The notes: generated by a model not told the origin, from the letters alone. A DNA stretch of 64,000 bases from Pseudoxanthomonas suwonensis (GCF_000972865.1 NZ_CP011144.1:62001-126000), one strand, 5' to 3'. Shown: positions 1 through 9,956, counted from the stretch's first letter. A program made the numbers and translations.

Positions 1-11
1 TCGACCGCCAT
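1..11 (-). CDS. possible first codons of a gene cut by the window edge
   Basis: An ATG lies at 11-9 on the minus strand, nine bases after a good AGGAG ribosome binding site and just downstream of the moeB-like gene. Only three codons (M-A-V) are visible, so no function can be given. It would be the next gene of the same transcription unit. Base composition and the Shine-Dalgarno match are the only support. Confidence 0.25.
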
Positions 12-56
12 GCTCAGCCACTCCTTGCCTGATGCGCCATGCCGGCTCGGCCGGCC

Positions 57-1196
57 TCAGCCGTCCGAGCCGCAGAACCGAGCGTAGTCGATGTAGCCGG
101 GGAATGGCCGCTCCGGCGCACACACCGGGCACTCCGGGTCCGGCACCAGGCGGACCTCGCGGAAACGCATCGCCAGCGCATCGAACTGCAGCAGCCGCCC
201 GGCCAGCGGCTGGCCAATGCCGAGCAGCAGCTTGAGCGCCTCGTTGGCCTGGAGCAGGCCGACGATGCCCGGCAGCACGCCGAGCACGCCGGCCTCGGCG
301 CAGCTGGGCGCGAACTGTGGCGGCGGCGGCTCCGGGAACAGGCAGCGGTAGCACGGGCATTGGCCGCGGTGGCGGCCGGCGTCGAACACGCTGGCCTGGC
401 CCTCGAAGCGCTGCACCGCGCCGTAGACCAGCGGCTTGCCCAGCTTCACGCAGGCGTCGTTGAGCAGGTAGCGCAGCGGGAAGTTGTCCGAGCCGTCCAC
501 CACCACGTCCACGCCGTCCAGCAGCGCCTCGACGTTGGCCGAGGTCACCCGCTCGCGCACGCCCTCGATCCGCACGCGCGGGTTGAGCGCGGCCAGCCGC
601 TCGCGCGCCGAGTCCACCTTAGGCGCGCCGATCGTGGCCTCGACATGCAGGATCTGCCGCTGCAGGTTGCTGCGGTCGACCACGTCGTCGTCGACCAGGC
701 GCAGGTGGCCGACGCCGGCCGCGGCCAGGTAGAACGCGGCCGGCGAGCCGAGCCCGCCGGCGCCGACCAGCAGCACGCGGGCGCGCTGCAGCCGGCGCTG
801 GCCCTCGATGCCGACCTCGGCCAGGCGCAGGTGGCGCGAGTAGCGCTCGAGGAAATCGGCCTCGTCTGCGTCCAGCTGCGGCCGCACCAGCGGCAAGGAC
901 TCAGCGATCCAGGCGCTGGTACCGCCGGCCACCGAATGCACGTTGGTGTAGCCGGCCTCCTCCAGCACGGCGGCGGTGGCGGCCGAGCGCCGCCCGGACT
1001 GGCAGATCAGCAGGACCGCGGCGTCCGGCGACGGCAGGTGGCGGCCGTGGTCGGCCTCGAGCTCAGCCTTGGCGATGCCCAGCGCGCCTTCGGCCTGGCC
1101 GCCGGCGCGCTCGTGCGCCTCGCGGATGTCGACCAACAGCGCGCCCTGGCGCTGGCGGTCGCGTGCCTGGCGCGGGGTGATTTCGGAGATGGCCAT
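57..1196 (-). CDS. moeB: rhodanese-MoeB/ThiF adenylyltransferase fusion
   Basis: A 379-residue E1-like enzyme that should adenylate the C-terminus of MoaD (or a ThiS-type sulfur carrier) for molybdopterin synthesis in the cytoplasm. Residues 1-105 form a rhodanese domain with the persulfide loop CQSGRR (Cys65). Residues 115-379 are the ThiF/MoeB domain, with the nucleotide loop GAGGLG at 145-150 and zinc cysteines at 282/285 and 356/359. I chose the ATG at 1196 because upstream codons to 1355 run through a palindromic repeat. It follows moeA and mobA on the same strand. Eukaryotic MOCS3 carries its rhodanese at the C-terminus; here it is N-terminal. The sulfur-carrier partner is not in the window, so a role in thiamine or tRNA thiolation cannot be excluded. 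Confidence 0.85.
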   Translation of the reverse strand: MAISEITPRQARDRQRQGALLVDIREAHERAGGQAEGALGIAKAELEADHGRHLPSPDAAVLLICQSGRRSAATAAVLEEAGYTNVHSVAGGTSAWIAESLPLVRPQLDADEADFLERYSRHLRLAEVGIEGQRRLQRARVLLVGAGGLGSPAAFYLAAAGVGHLRLVDDDVVDRSNLQRQILHVEATIGAPKVDSARERLAALNPRVRIEGVRERVTSANVEALLDGVDVVVDGSDNFPLRYLLNDACVKLGKPLVYGAVQRFEGQASVFDAGRHRGQCPCYRCLFPEPPPPQFAPSCAEAGVLGVLPGIVGLLQANEALKLLLGIGQPLAGRLLQFDALAMRFREVRLVPDPECPVCAPERPFPGYIDYARFCGSDG

Positions 1197-1228
1197 GGGT
1201 CGATTATCGGCCCCGCGCGCGGTCTTTG

Positions 1229-1368
1229 TGTAGGAGCGGGCATGACCGCGACACGACGCCGTCGGCACGGGCGACGCCCCCGGTTTCCCCGACGCCCATG
1301 TCGCGGTCGGCACAGGCGACGCCCTCAGTTTCCCCGACGCCCATGTCGCGGTCATGCCCGCTCCTACA
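1229..1368. repeat. palindromic repeat family A, copy 1, with internal 45-bp duplication
   Basis: Arms at 1229-1252 and 1345-1368 are perfect 24-base inverted repeats beginning TGTAGGAGCGGGCATGACC. Between them a 45-base unit is present twice in tandem (1261-1305 and 1306-1350), differing at only a few positions; each contains the family core (GGCACRGGCGACGCC, then CCCGACGC). The element fills the moeA-moeB gap, and its right arm overlaps the moeA stop codon. Related copies lie at 37249, 46100 and 58851. Confidence 0.85.
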
Positions 1369-2590
1369 ACAGCGGAAGGACCTCAACCAGGTCGCCGGTC
1401 GCGTATTCGCGCGCGCCCTCCTCCAGCACGATCAGCGCGTCGCTGCCGGCGGCGCCGCGCAGCCGGTGCGAACCGTCGGCCGGATTCGGGTGCACCTGCA
1501 GCACCGCGTCTTCGCCCTGCGCCAGCTGGCCGCGCAGCAGTTCCAGCCGTTCGTGCCGCTTGCGCCAGGGCGCGGCCAGCCGGGCGCGCCAGCGCGGGCG
1601 CGGTTCGCCACGCCCCTGCAGCGTATCGAGCAGTTCGCGCCCCAGCACGGTGAAGGTGGCCAGCACCGAGACCGGGTTGCCGGGCAGGCCCAGCACCAGT
1701 GCCCGCCCGGCCTCGCCGAACAGCAGCGGCATGCCCGGCCGCATCCGCACCTTCCAGAAATGGATCCGGCCGCGCGCGCGCAGCCAGTGCGGCAGGTGGT
1801 CCTTCTCGCCGGCGGACACGCCGCCGCAGGTCAGTACCACGTCGAAGCTCTCGACCGCATCGTCCAGCATCGCCCCGATCCGCGCCGGGTCGTCCGGCAG
1901 CGTCGGCCAGGCCACCGGTTCCAGCCCGAGCGCGCGCAACTGCGCCATCAGCTGGTCGCGGTTGCTGTTGTAGACCTGGCCCGGCTGCAGCGGCAGGCCC
2001 GGCTCGACCAGCTCGTCGCCGCTGGCGAACACCGCCACTGTCGGCCGCGGCGCCACCGGCAGGCGGTCGATGCCCAGCGACGCGGCCAGGCCGATCCGCG
2101 CCGGCGTCAGCACCTGCCCCGCCTGCAGCACGCGGTCGCCGACCTCCACGTCCTCGGCGCGCCGGCGCACGTTGGCGCCGTGCGCCAGGCCGGCCGGCGC
2201 CAGCACCCGGTCGCCGTCGACGACCGCGTTCTCCTTGATCAGCACCGTATCGGCACCCTGCGGCAGCGGCGCGCCGGTGGTGATGCGCACGCACTCGCCC
2301 GGCCCCGGGACCAACGCCAGGTCGCGGCCGGCGAACTGTTCGCCGGCCAGGCGCAGCGGGGTCGTGGTGTCCGCGGCCAGGTCGGCGTGGCGCAGTGCGA
2401 ATCCGTCCATGGCGCTGTTGTCGAAGGCCGGCAAGGCCACCGGCGCCACCACGTCGGCCGCGAGCACGCGGCCGTCGGCGCGTGCGGTGGCGACACGTTC
2501 GGGCTCGGCGCGCCGCGTCGCGGCGACGGTGCGGACGATGCGCAGCGCCTCGTCCAGGGCGATGCGGGTAGGGAAATCGTCGCTGCTCAT
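1364..2590 (-). CDS. moeA: molybdopterin molybdenumtransferase MoeA
   Basis: A 408-residue protein that inserts molybdate into adenylated molybdopterin. Family motifs visible: AFDNSAMDGFA around residues 55-65, the ASGDELVEPG segment, and TCGGVSAGEKD in the MoCF-binding domain, with a normal beta-barrel C-terminus. The ATG at 2590 was chosen because conservation starts there; the 64 upstream codons in frame overlap mobA. It lies 28 bases after mobA. Its TAG stop (1366-1364) is part of the arm of palindromic repeat copy 1, so the repeat defines the exact 3' end of the gene. Confidence 0.93.
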   Translation of the reverse strand: MSSDDFPTRIALDEALRIVRTVAATRRAEPERVATARADGRVLAADVVAPVALPAFDNSAMDGFALRHADLAADTTTPLRLAGEQFAGRDLALVPGPGECVRITTGAPLPQGADTVLIKENAVVDGDRVLAPAGLAHGANVRRRAEDVEVGDRVLQAGQVLTPARIGLAASLGIDRLPVAPRPTVAVFASGDELVEPGLPLQPGQVYNSNRDQLMAQLRALGLEPVAWPTLPDDPARIGAMLDDAVESFDVVLTCGGVSAGEKDHLPHWLRARGRIHFWKVRMRPGMPLLFGEAGRALVLGLPGNPVSVLATFTVLGRELLDTLQGRGEPRPRWRARLAAPWRKRHERLELLRGQLAQGEDAVLQVHPNPADGSHRLRGAAGSDALIVLEEGAREYATGDLVEVLPLL

Positions 2591-2618
2591 CCGGGAATCG
2601 CTGTGCGGACCTGGCGCG

Positions 2619-3230
2619 CTACGGCAGGCGGATACGCGCCGCGGCCAGGTCCTGCGGTGTGTTGAGGTTGCCGAAGCGTACCCCCGGCAGGCGCACGCGG
2701 CCCAGCCCCAGGCGCTGCCGCAGGCTGCGCGGCGCAAGATCGCCCGCCACGAGCATCGCCGGCAACTCGCGCCGCAACGCATCGCGGCGGTACAGCGCCA
2801 CCAGCGGCTGCAGGCCGTCGTCGTCCTCGGCGACCGCGCCGGTGTCCGACGCGCCGCTGGCCAGGCTGCGGACCAGGCAGTCGTTCACGTCGTACAGGTC
2901 CACCGGCAGGGTCAGCAGCCACTCGGTGGCGCAGGCCGCGGCCAGCGCCTCGATCCCGGCCAGCGGCCCGCTGCCCGCGTCCAGCCGGTCGGGAACCGTG
3001 TCCAGCCCGGCGTCCGCGTAGCGCTGCAGGTCGCGGTTGGCGCTGACCAGCACCGGGCCGGTCTCGCCCGGAAAGCGGCGGGCGAAGCGCAGCACCTGTG
3101 GCACACCGTCGCGCTCGAGCCAGGCCTTGTCGGCGCCGCCGAGCCGGCTGCCGCGGCCACCGGCCAGCAGGCCCAGGGTCAACCGGTCCGGAGTCGGCGC
3201 GTCGGCGGCCACCTGGGCGGCCATGCTCAC
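2619..3230 (-). CDS. mobA: molybdenum cofactor guanylyltransferase MobA
   Basis: About 203 residues; should transfer GMP from GTP to molybdopterin to form the bis-MGD cofactor of DMSO-reductase-family enzymes. The nucleotide-binding signature [17 protein letters not shown] lies near residues 20-35, and the C-terminal GNLNTPQDL matches the family's NxNTPxD motif. The GTG at 3230 overlaps the der stop by four bases (GTGA); an ATG two codons in (3224) is the alternative start. It is translationally coupled to der and followed by moeA. A short linker region and DLYDVND in place of the usual DxPF-type segment make it a somewhat divergent member. Confidence 0.85.
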   Translation of the reverse strand: MSMAAQVAADAPTPDRLTLGLLAGGRGSRLGGADKAWLERDGVPQVLRFARRFPGETGPVLVSANRDLQRYADAGLDTVPDRLDAGSGPLAGIEALAAACATEWLLTLPVDLYDVNDCLVRSLASGASDTGAVAEDDDGLQPLVALYRRDALRRELPAMLVAGDLAPRSLRQRLGLGRVRLPGVRFGNLNTPQDLAAARIRLP

Positions 3231-4627
3231 TTGCCGCGCTTGACGTGGCGCATCAGCCGCCGCTTGCGCGCGACCTGGCGCTCGCTCAGCTCGTTCTTCT
3301 TGCCTTCGTAGGGATTGGTGCCTTCGCGGAACAGCATCCGCACCGGCGTGCCGACCAGCTTGAAGCGCTTGCGGAAGAAGTTCTCAAGATAGCGCTTGTA
3401 CGAGTCCGGCAGGTCCTTGAGGCGGGTGCCGTGGACCACGAAGGTCGGCGGGTTCTCGCCGCCCGGGTGCACGTACCTGAGCTTGGAGACGTGGCCGCGG
3501 ATGCTCGGCGGCGGGTTGGTCTCGTAGGCGATTTCCAGCGCCTTGTTGACCTCGCTGGTGCTGAAGCTGCGGATCGCCGAGGCATGCGCGCGGTGGACCG
3601 CACGGAACAGCTCGCGCAGGCCCGAGCCGTGCTTGGCGGAAATGCGCACCGCCTCGGCCCAGGGCACGAATGCCAGCTTGCGCGACAGCAGCGCCTCGGC
3701 CTGCTCGCGCTGGTAGGTGGTCAGCCCGTCCCACTTGTTGACCGCGACCACCAGCGCGCGGCCGGCGTCGAGCACCGCGCCGAGCACGGTGGCGTCCTGG
3801 TCGGTGACGCCCTCGGTGGCGTCGAGCATCAGCACCGCGACCTGGCAGCGCTCGATCGCCTGCAGGGTCTTGACCACGCTGAACTTCTCGACCGCCTCCT
3901 CGACCTTGCCCTTGCGGCGGATGCCGGCGGTGTCGATCAGCCGGTACAGGCGGCCATCGCGCTCCAGGTCGGCGGCGATCGAGTCGCGGGTGGTGCCCGG
4001 CACTTCCGAGGCGATCATCCGCTCCTCGCCGAGCAGGCGGTTGACCAGGGTCGACTTGCCCACGTTGGGGCGGCCGACGAAGGCCACGCGCAGCCGGTTC
4101 GGATCGTTGTCCAGTTCCTCGGCGCTGCCCTCTTCCGGCAGCCGCTCGAGGATCTCGCCGTGCAGGTCGTCCATGCCCTGCCGGTGCGCGGCGGACACCG
4201 CCAGCACGTCGGCGAAGCCGTAGCGGGCGAATTCGGCGCGCACCGCTTCCTCGTGGGTGCCGTCGATCTTGTTGATCACCAGCAGGGTCGGCCGCGCCAG
4301 CTTGCGCAGCCAGGCCAGGATCTCGTCGTCCAGCGCCGATGCGCCCTCGCGGCCGTCGACCACGAACAGGACCAGGTCGGCCTCGCCGGCCGCGGCGCGC
4401 GCCTGGCGCGCGGTGGCGCCGGCCAGGCCCTCCTCCTCGCCGGCGATGCCGCCGGTGTCGACCAGCAGGAACGGCCGCTCCGGGTCGAGCCGGCACACGC
4501 CGTAGTGGCGGTCGCGGGTGACGCCGGGCTGGTCGTGGACCAGCGCGTCGCGGCTGCGGGTCAGCGCATTGAATAGGGTGGACTTGCCGACATTCGGCCG
4601 TCCGACCAGTGCAACCAGCGGCAACAT
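3227..4627 (-). CDS. der: ribosome assembly GTPase Der (EngA)
   Basis: A 466-residue essential GTPase with two tandem G domains and a C-terminal KH-like domain, needed for 50S subunit maturation. P-loops GRPNVGKST are at residues 9-17 and 185-193, G3 motifs are DTGG and DTAG, and NKxD motifs are NKID (119-122) and NKWD (about 298). The basic KH-like tail ends [13 protein letters not shown]. The ATG at 4627 is followed directly by the first G domain. It is 28 bases downstream of bamB, the order conserved in many gammaproteobacteria. Confidence 0.97.
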   Translation of the reverse strand: MLPLVALVGRPNVGKSTLFNALTRSRDALVHDQPGVTRDRHYGVCRLDPERPFLLVDTGGIAGEEEGLAGATARQARAAAGEADLVLFVVDGREGASALDDEILAWLRKLARPTLLVINKIDGTHEEAVRAEFARYGFADVLAVSAAHRQGMDDLHGEILERLPEEGSAEELDNDPNRLRVAFVGRPNVGKSTLVNRLLGEERMIASEVPGTTRDSIAADLERDGRLYRLIDTAGIRRKGKVEEAVEKFSVVKTLQAIERCQVAVLMLDATEGVTDQDATVLGAVLDAGRALVVAVNKWDGLTTYQREQAEALLSRKLAFVPWAEAVRISAKHGSGLRELFRAVHRAHASAIRSFSTSEVNKALEIAYETNPPPSIRGHVSKLRYVHPGGENPPTFVVHGTRLKDLPDSYKRYLENFFRKRFKLVGTPVRMLFREGTNPYEGKKNELSERQVARKRRLMRHVKRGK

Positions 4628-4655
4628 GGCGCGATCCCTGCCCGCATCCGTCCGG

Positions 4656-5852
4656 TCAGTCCAGCCGGAAGGCGGTCAGCCCGCCGTCGACGGTCTGTAC
4701 CAGCAGCAGGCCGTCGGCCGCGACCGGCTGTGCCTTGATCGCCTTGCGGCCGACGCGCGCACGTCCGGCCTGTTCGCCGTCTTCCAGGCGCAGCCAGTGC
4801 AGGTAGCCGTCGAAATCGCCGACCACTGCGTAATTGCCGTGCACGGCCGGTCCGGTCAGCGAGCGCCGCGCCAGCACCGGCTGCGACCACAGGGCCGCGC
4901 CGCTGTACTTGTCCAGCAGGTAGACGGTGCCGGCGGGGCTGGACAGCACCAGGCCCGACGGCGCCGCGGCCAGGCCGCCAATGCCGCCGTGCTCGCTCTG
5001 CCACATCGGGCGGCCAGAGGGGCCGTCGATGGCGATCGTGCGGTTCTTGAAGCTGCTGGCGAACAGCAGCGTGCCGTCGATCAGCGGTGCGCTGTCGACG
5101 TCGGCCATGCGTTCCAGTTCGCTGCGGCCGTCCGGGGTGCCGACGGTCTGCTCCCAGAGCACGCGGCCGTCCTGCAGCGCCAGCGCGCTGAGGGTGCCGT
5201 CGTCGTTGCCGGAGAACAGCACGCCCGGGGCATAGGCCAGCGGGGCGTTGCCGCGCACGGTCAGCGACGGCAGTTCATGCTCGGTGAACCAGCGGCGCTC
5301 GCCGGTGGCGGCGTCGAAGGCGCTGATGCGGCCGTCGTTGCTGCGCACGTACACGGTGCCCTGCGCCACCAGCGGCGCGGTGATGATCTCGCTGCTCACT
5401 GCGGCGCGCCAGCGTTCGGCGCCGTTGGCCGCGTCCAGTGCGATCACGTCGCCGCCGAGGCTGCCGACCACCACCAGCCCCTCGCCCGCGCCGGGACCGC
5501 CGGCCAGGCGCAGTGCCTGGTCCTTCGGTGCCTTGAATTCCCAGACCTGCCTGCCGCTCTGCAGGTCGAGCGCGACCACGCGGTTCTCGGCGGCCGCCGC
5601 ATACACGCGGCCATCCGCCACCGCCGGCCCCTGGCGGGCGCCGATCCTGCGCTCGCCGTCGCCGAGGTTGACCGACCAGGCCTTGGCCGGGCGCACGCTG
5701 GCCTGGAAGTCGACCAGCTCGGCGGGCTCGGCGGCCTTCTTGGCCTCCGCGTCCTTGCCGGCGAACCAGCCCCTCACGGTGGTGCAACCCGACAGCGCCA
5801 CCACCAGCAGGCCGGCCGCGACGGCCGGGCGGAGCATGTGCATGCGGGTCAT
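4656..5852 (-). CDS. bamB: outer membrane assembly lipoprotein BamB
   Basis: A 398-residue lipoprotein subunit of the BAM complex that folds beta-barrel proteins into the outer membrane. The ATG at 5852 gives a signal peptide ending in the lipobox LSGC near residue 22; the longer frame to 5888 lies inside yfgM. The rest is a PQQ-type eight-bladed beta-propeller with repeated segments such as [16 protein letters not shown]. It starts two bases after the yfgM stop and precedes der. PQQ-like blades here are structural and do not bind a cofactor in the family. Confidence 0.93.
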   Translation of the reverse strand: MTRMHMLRPAVAAGLLVVALSGCTTVRGWFAGKDAEAKKAAEPAELVDFQASVRPAKAWSVNLGDGERRIGARQGPAVADGRVYAAAAENRVVALDLQSGRQVWEFKAPKDQALRLAGGPGAGEGLVVVGSLGGDVIALDAANGAERWRAAVSSEIITAPLVAQGTVYVRSNDGRISAFDAATGERRWFTEHELPSLTVRGNAPLAYAPGVLFSGNDDGTLSALALQDGRVLWEQTVGTPDGRSELERMADVDSAPLIDGTLLFASSFKNRTIAIDGPSGRPMWQSEHGGIGGLAAAPSGLVLSSPAGTVYLLDKYSGAALWSQPVLARRSLTGPAVHGNYAVVGDFDGYLHWLRLEDGEQAGRARVGRKAIKAQPVAADGLLLVQTVDGGLTAFRLD

Positions 5853-5853
5853 G

Positions 5854-6480
5854 TCAGATCGCCTCCGCCGGCTCGGGCACCTGGCCACCGGCTTCCTGCA
5901 GCTTGAGCTCGACGCGTCGGCGCGAGGGCGAGGCCACGTCGGTGCCGGTCAGCGCCTGGGCATAGGCGTCACGGGCTTCGTCGCGCTTGCCGGAGGCGAA
6001 CAGCGCGTCGCCGCGCAGTTCCAGCGCGGCGCTGCCGCCCTGGCCTTCCAGCGCCTTCAGCGCCTCGTCAGGCTTGCCGGTGGCGTTGAGCAGCTGCGCC
6101 AGCCGCTCGTTGACGACCGGCTGCAGGGTCGGCTCGGCCTGGATGCCGCGCAGCGTGGCGATGGCCTCCTCGGCCTTGCCCGCCTCGACCTGCGACTTGG
6201 CCACGCGCAGCGCAGCCAGGGTGGCGTAGGTGCCCGCCTGCCCGGCCAGCAGCGCGCCGGCCTGGTCCACGGCGCCTTCCTCGAGTTGCCTGACCGCCTC
6301 GGTGTAGGCCGAATGCGCCTGCTGCTGCTGCTGCGCCTGGTGGCTGCCCCACCAGCGCCAGCCGTAGATGGCGAGGATGCCCAGGGCCAGTCCGCCGAGG
6401 ATGCCCAGTGCGTTGTTGCGCAACCACGAGCGGACGCGTTCGCCCTGCTCGTGCTCGTCCAGAAGGTCGTCGATTGCCAT
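5854..6480 (-). CDS. yfgM: YfgM-type SecYEG-associated membrane TPR protein
   Basis: A 208-residue single-span inner-membrane protein with a periplasmic TPR domain. In E. coli YfgM it associates with SecYEG and PpiD and helps hand exported proteins to chaperones. The N-terminal 25 residues are cytoplasmic (MAIDDLLDEHEQGERVR), the transmembrane helix spans about residues 26-44, and helical repeats rich in Ala and Glu follow. It lies between rodZ and bamB. In many relatives ispG and hisS separate rodZ from this gene; both are missing here. Confidence 0.88.
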   Translation of the reverse strand: MAIDDLLDEHEQGERVRSWLRNNALGILGGLALGILAIYGWRWWGSHQAQQQQQAHSAYTEAVRQLEEGAVDQAGALLAGQAGTYATLAALRVAKSQVEAGKAEEAIATLRGIQAEPTLQPVVNERLAQLLNATGKPDEALKALEGQGGSAALELRGDALFASGKRDEARDAYAQALTGTDVASPSRRRVELKLQEAGGQVPEPAEAI

Positions 6481-6549
6481 GCAGTTCCCTGCCCCGCGCG
6501 GGCCCCGGCGGGGTCTTCTGTGTCCCAGTGGAGTACCGGCACGCGTCGG

Positions 6550-7404
6550 TTATTCGGCGGTGACGGAACCGTCAGAGGATACCGCAAAGCGGGCCACGTT
6601 CGCCCGCTGGTACGGCGTCGTGTCCACGATACTGCCTGCTTGCTGAACGCGTACCACCGAGGCATTGCCCAGTACTACGCGGCCCACGCCGGCCGCATCG
6701 AAGCTGCGACTGTCGCCGGCATGCATCAGGCCCTGCTCGAGGGTGGAGCCGTCCCGTGCGACGACCTGCATCCAGCTTTCGCCGTTGAAGTCGAGCACCA
6801 GCTTGCCGGCGGCCGACGGCGCTGCGCGGCTGACCGGCGGCGCCAGCGACGCCACGTAGGGACCGGCCGGCTCGACATCGCCGGTGCCGGCCACGCCGCT
6901 GCCGACGCCGGTGGCCGGCAGGACCGGCGATTGCGCCGGCAGCGCGGGCACCGTTTCCGGCGGCACCGCATCGAGCGAGGCGGTGGTCGGCGGCGCATCG
7001 GCGAAATGCGAGCGCGTGGCCAGCCATACCGGCACCGCGATGGCCGCGGTGATCACCACGTACACGGCGCGGCGGCCCATGTTCTCCATCAGCCGCTGGT
7101 AACGCGGTGCGTGCGCGTGGCTCACCAGGTCCACCGGCGCGGCCGGTGCCACTTCCGTGTCCAGGAACGGTTCCACGTCCACGTCCAGCAGGCGCGCATA
7201 GCTGCGCAGCTGGCCGCGCACGAACACGCTGGCACCGATCACCTGCCAGCGCCCGTCCTCCAGCGCCTGGACCACGTGCACCGGCATGCGCAACTTGGTG
7301 GCGACTTCCTGCAGGCTCAGGCCCGCCGCGATTCTCGCTTCGCGCAAGCGTACGCCACACCCCCGCGCATCGCCCTGGATGTTCGCGCTGGACTCGTGGA
7401 TCAC
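6550..7404 (-). CDS. rodZ: cytoskeletal helix-turn-helix protein RodZ
   Basis: A 284-residue bitopic membrane protein that couples MreB filaments to the elongasome and supports rod shape. Residues 15-80 form an Xre-like helix-turn-helix (REARIAAGLSLQEVATKL), one transmembrane segment lies at about 111-130, then comes a Pro/Ala/Val-rich periplasmic linker and a C-terminal DUF4115-type beta domain (FNGESWMQVVARDG). The start is GTG at 7404, overlapping the pilF stop by four bases (GTGA), so translation is coupled. No other in-frame start precedes the HTH. Confidence 0.9.
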   Translation of the reverse strand: MIHESSANIQGDARGCGVRLREARIAAGLSLQEVATKLRMPVHVVQALEDGRWQVIGASVFVRGQLRSYARLLDVDVEPFLDTEVAPAAPVDLVSHAHAPRYQRLMENMGRRAVYVVITAAIAVPVWLATRSHFADAPPTTASLDAVPPETVPALPAQSPVLPATGVGSGVAGTGDVEPAGPYVASLAPPVSRAAPSAAGKLVLDFNGESWMQVVARDGSTLEQGLMHAGDSRSFDAAGVGRVVLGNASVVRVQQAGSIVDTTPYQRANVARFAVSSDGSVTAE

Positions 7405-8210
7405 TGTGGATCTTCCCCGGTTCTGACGAGCGCGGCCTGCGGGAACTCCGCCCTCAGCCGCTGCTGGTATCGACTGGCGGCCACCCTGTCGCCAAGCCTG
7501 TCTTCGATCCTGGCCGCGAGTTGTAACACGGATGCATCGGCAGGCGCAGCCGCCAGCCTGCGTTCCGCGAACGCGCGTGCCTCGAAATATCGCCCCTGGC
7601 CATATTGATACTCCGCCATGCTGGCCAGTGCATAGGCATTGCCGGGTTCGATGTCCAGAGCGCGACGGAGGTCACGCTCGGCGCGTTCGCGTTGCCCGCT
7701 TTTGAGCGCGCAGCCGCCGGCGTTGGCCAGCGCCGCGCCCGGCGACCGGTAGCCGGGCACGGCCAGCGCGCGGTCGAACCAGACCAGCGCCTCGGCCGGA
7801 TAGCCGTTGCCGCACAGCCAGGCACCGTAGTTGTTGAGCACCTCGCCACGGTCGGACGCCAACTCGGCGGCGCGACGGTAATGCTCGCCGGCCTGGGCGA
7901 TGTTGCCGCGCCGCGCCGCGATGGCGCCGAGCAGCGTGTAGGCATCGGCCGCACCCGGGTCGAGCTTCAGTGCACTGTTGGCCTGCTTCTCGGCCTCGGC
8001 CAGTTCCCCGCTGGCGAATCGCTGCGAGGCCAGGCCGAGCAGCTCGCGGACCTGCACGCGGCGCTTGGTCTGCTCGCTGTCGGAATAGCGGTAGTCGGGC
8101 GCGATCTGTTCGCTGCCCTTGATCTTAGGCGGCTTGACCGTCGGCGACTTCGAGCACGCCGCCAGCAGCAGCGCGCCCGCCAGCAGCACCAGTCGCGGGT
8201 CAGGCCGCAT
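7401..8210 (-). CDS. pilF: type IV pilus biogenesis lipoprotein PilF/PilW
   Basis: A 269-residue outer-membrane lipoprotein, the pilotin needed for PilQ secretin multimerisation and pilus stability. The signal peptide from the ATG at 8210 ends in the lipobox LLAAC (Cys19); the longer frame to 8315 lies inside rlmN and has no signal. The mature part holds TPR repeats (for example [20 protein letters not shown]). It overlaps the rlmN 3' end by 11 bases and rodZ by four. Its position between rlmN and rodZ is the usual one. Confidence 0.9.
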   Translation of the reverse strand: MRPDPRLVLLAGALLLAACSKSPTVKPPKIKGSEQIAPDYRYSDSEQTKRRVQVRELLGLASQRFASGELAEAEKQANSALKLDPGAADAYTLLGAIAARRGNIAQAGEHYRRAAELASDRGEVLNNYGAWLCGNGYPAEALVWFDRALAVPGYRSPGAALANAGGCALKSGQRERAERDLRRALDIEPGNAYALASMAEYQYGQGRYFEARAFAERRLAAAPADASVLQLAARIEDRLGDRVAASRYQQRLRAEFPQAALVRTGEDPQ

Positions 8211-9408
8211 GTCCGTCGACCTGGCCCTTCTGCAGGCTGCGGCGGAACTCAGCCTGGCGCCGGGTGCGGTCCATGACCTGGCCCTTGAGCTGGCCGCAGG
8301 CCGCGTCGATGTCATCGCCGCGGGTGCGACGGACCATGGTCAGCACCTGCGAATCGAGCAGGATCTTCTGGAAGGCGCGGATCTGCGCCTCGTCCGAGCG
8401 CTCGTAGCGGGTGCCCGGGAACGGGTTGAACGGGATCAGGTTGACCTTGCCCGAATCGCGCGCCTGCACCGCGTTGTCGAACCGGCGCATCAGTGCCGCG
8501 AGTTGGCGGGCATGCTCGGGCTGGTCGTTGACGCCCTTCATCAGGGTGTACTCGAAGGTCACCGAGTCGCGCTTCTTGTTGGCCCGCAGGTAGCGCGCGC
8601 AGGAGGCCATCAGCTCGGCGATCGGGTACTTCCTGTTGAGCGGCACCAGGGTCTCGCGCAGTTCGTCGGTGGGCGCGTGCAGCGAGACGGCCAGCGACAC
8701 GTCGCTCTCGGCCGAGAGCCGGTCGATCATCGGCACCAGGCCCGAGGTCGACAGCGTGACCCGCTTGTTGGCCAGGCCGTAGCCGAGGTCGTCGCGCATC
8801 ACGCTCATCGCGCGCACGACGTTGTCGAAGTTCATCAGCGGCTCGCCCATGCCCATCATCACCACGTTGGTGAGCCGGCGCTGCTGGTGCGGCACGTTGC
8901 CCAGGTGGCGGGCGGCGACCCAGACCTGGCCGACGATCTCGGCGGTGGTCAGGTTGCGGTTGAAGCCCTGGGTGGCGGTCGAACAGAAAGTGCAGTTCAG
9001 GCCGCAGCCGACCTGCGAGGACACGCACAGGGTGCCGCGCCCCTTGTCGGGGATGTAGACGGTCTCGATGGCGTTCTTGCCGTCGGCACCCATCGCCAGC
9101 AGCCACTTGTGGGTGCCATCGGCGGAGGGTTTGTCGAACACCACGTTGGGGACGACGACCTCGGCATGCGCGTGCAGCTTGGCGCGCAGCGCCTTGCCGA
9201 GGTCGGTCATCTGGTCGAAGTCGGTGACGTAGCGGTGGTGGATCCACTTCATCACCTGGTGGGCGCGGTAGCGCTGCTCGCCGAGGGTCTCGGCGAAGAA
9301 GCGCTCCAGGCCCTCGCGGTCGAGGTCGAGCAGGTTCTGGCGCACCGCTACGCCGGCGAGCGGTTCGCCGGTGACGGTGACGCTGGGGATCTGCTGCAGT
9401 TCGGCCAC
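8200..9408 (-). CDS. rlmN: dual-specificity rRNA/tRNA adenine-C2 methyltransferase RlmN
   Basis: A 402-residue radical-SAM enzyme that methylates C2 of A2503 in 23S rRNA and A37 in some tRNAs. The cluster motif CGLNCTFC gives Cys135, Cys139 and Cys142. Cys371 in [11 protein letters not shown] is the methyl-carrying residue equivalent and Cys128 precedes the cluster. [13 protein letters not shown] is the SAM-binding GEP motif. The start is a GTG at 9408 with AGGA just upstream; no ATG fits before the conserved N-terminus. It is 15 bases downstream of ndk. Confidence 0.96.
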   Translation of the reverse strand: MAELQQIPSVTVTGEPLAGVAVRQNLLDLDREGLERFFAETLGEQRYRAHQVMKWIHHRYVTDFDQMTDLGKALRAKLHAHAEVVVPNVVFDKPSADGTHKWLLAMGADGKNAIETVYIPDKGRGTLCVSSQVGCGLNCTFCSTATQGFNRNLTTAEIVGQVWVAARHLGNVPHQQRRLTNVVMMGMGEPLMNFDNVVRAMSVMRDDLGYGLANKRVTLSTSGLVPMIDRLSAESDVSLAVSLHAPTDELRETLVPLNRKYPIAELMASCARYLRANKKRDSVTFEYTLMKGVNDQPEHARQLAALMRRFDNAVQARDSGKVNLIPFNPFPGTRYERSDEAQIRAFQKILLDSQVLTMVRRTRGDDIDAACGQLKGQVMDRTRRQAEFRRSLQKGQVDGHAA

Positions 9409-9423
9409 GTTCCTACATCCGGG

Positions 9424-9849
9424 TCAGCGCGAGACCACTTCCGTGGCGGCGAAGAAGTAGGCCACTTCGATGGCGGCGTTCTCGACCGAGTCCGAGCCGT
9501 GCGCGGCGTTGGCGTCGATCGACTCGGCGAAGTCGGCGCGGATGGTGCCCGGCGCGGCTTCCTTCGGATTGGTCGCGCCCAGCAGCTCACGGTGCGCGGC
9601 CACGGCGTTCTCGCCTTCCAGCACCTGGATCATCACCGGGCCGGAGATCATGAACTCGACCAGCGCGTTGAAGAACGGGCGCTCGCGGTGCACGGCGTAG
9701 AAGCCCTCGGCCTCGCGGCGCGACAGCTGCTTGTACTTGGCGGCCACGACCTTCAGGCCGGTCTTCTCGAAACGGGAGTAGATTTCGCCGATGACGTTCT
9801 TGGCGACGGCATCGGGCTTGACGATCGAAAGGGTGCGCTCCAGCGCCAT
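9424..9849 (-). CDS. ndk: nucleoside diphosphate kinase
   Basis: A 141-residue enzyme that transfers the gamma phosphate of ATP to other NDPs, balancing the NTP and dNTP pools. The phosphorylated histidine is His117 in NAAHGSDS, and the N-terminal [12 protein letters not shown] is the family start. The ATG at 9849 is preceded by AGAGAAGAAG as ribosome binding site; the longer frame to 10098 has no homology. It is first in the ndk-rlmN-pilF-rodZ-yfgM-bamB-der run. A terminator-like hairpin lies in its predicted leader. Confidence 0.96.
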   Translation of the reverse strand: MALERTLSIVKPDAVAKNVIGEIYSRFEKTGLKVVAAKYKQLSRREAEGFYAVHRERPFFNALVEFMISGPVMIQVLEGENAVAAHRELLGATNPKEAAPGTIRADFAESIDANAAHGSDSVENAAIEVAYFFAATEVVSR

Positions 9850-9910
9850 GGACTTCTTCTCTAGTGACGGACGGACGTTCCGGACCAGGACGGCCCGGAG
9901 GTTAGCACGG

Positions 9911-9933
9911 AAAAACCCGCGTCGGGACGCGGG
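9911..9933 (-). terminator. terminator-like hairpin within the predicted ndk leader
   Basis: On the minus strand an 8-bp GC stem (arms 9933-9926 and 9923-9916, GACGCGGG in plus orientation) is followed at once by five T residues (9915-9911), a textbook intrinsic terminator. It sits 62 bases upstream of the ndk ATG and about 17 bases downstream of a predicted start site. It would act as an attenuator, end a very short RNA, or block antisense read-through from the tetR side. Confidence 0.6.
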
Positions 9934-9956
9934 CTTAGCTTCAAATGCGTAGCGCA

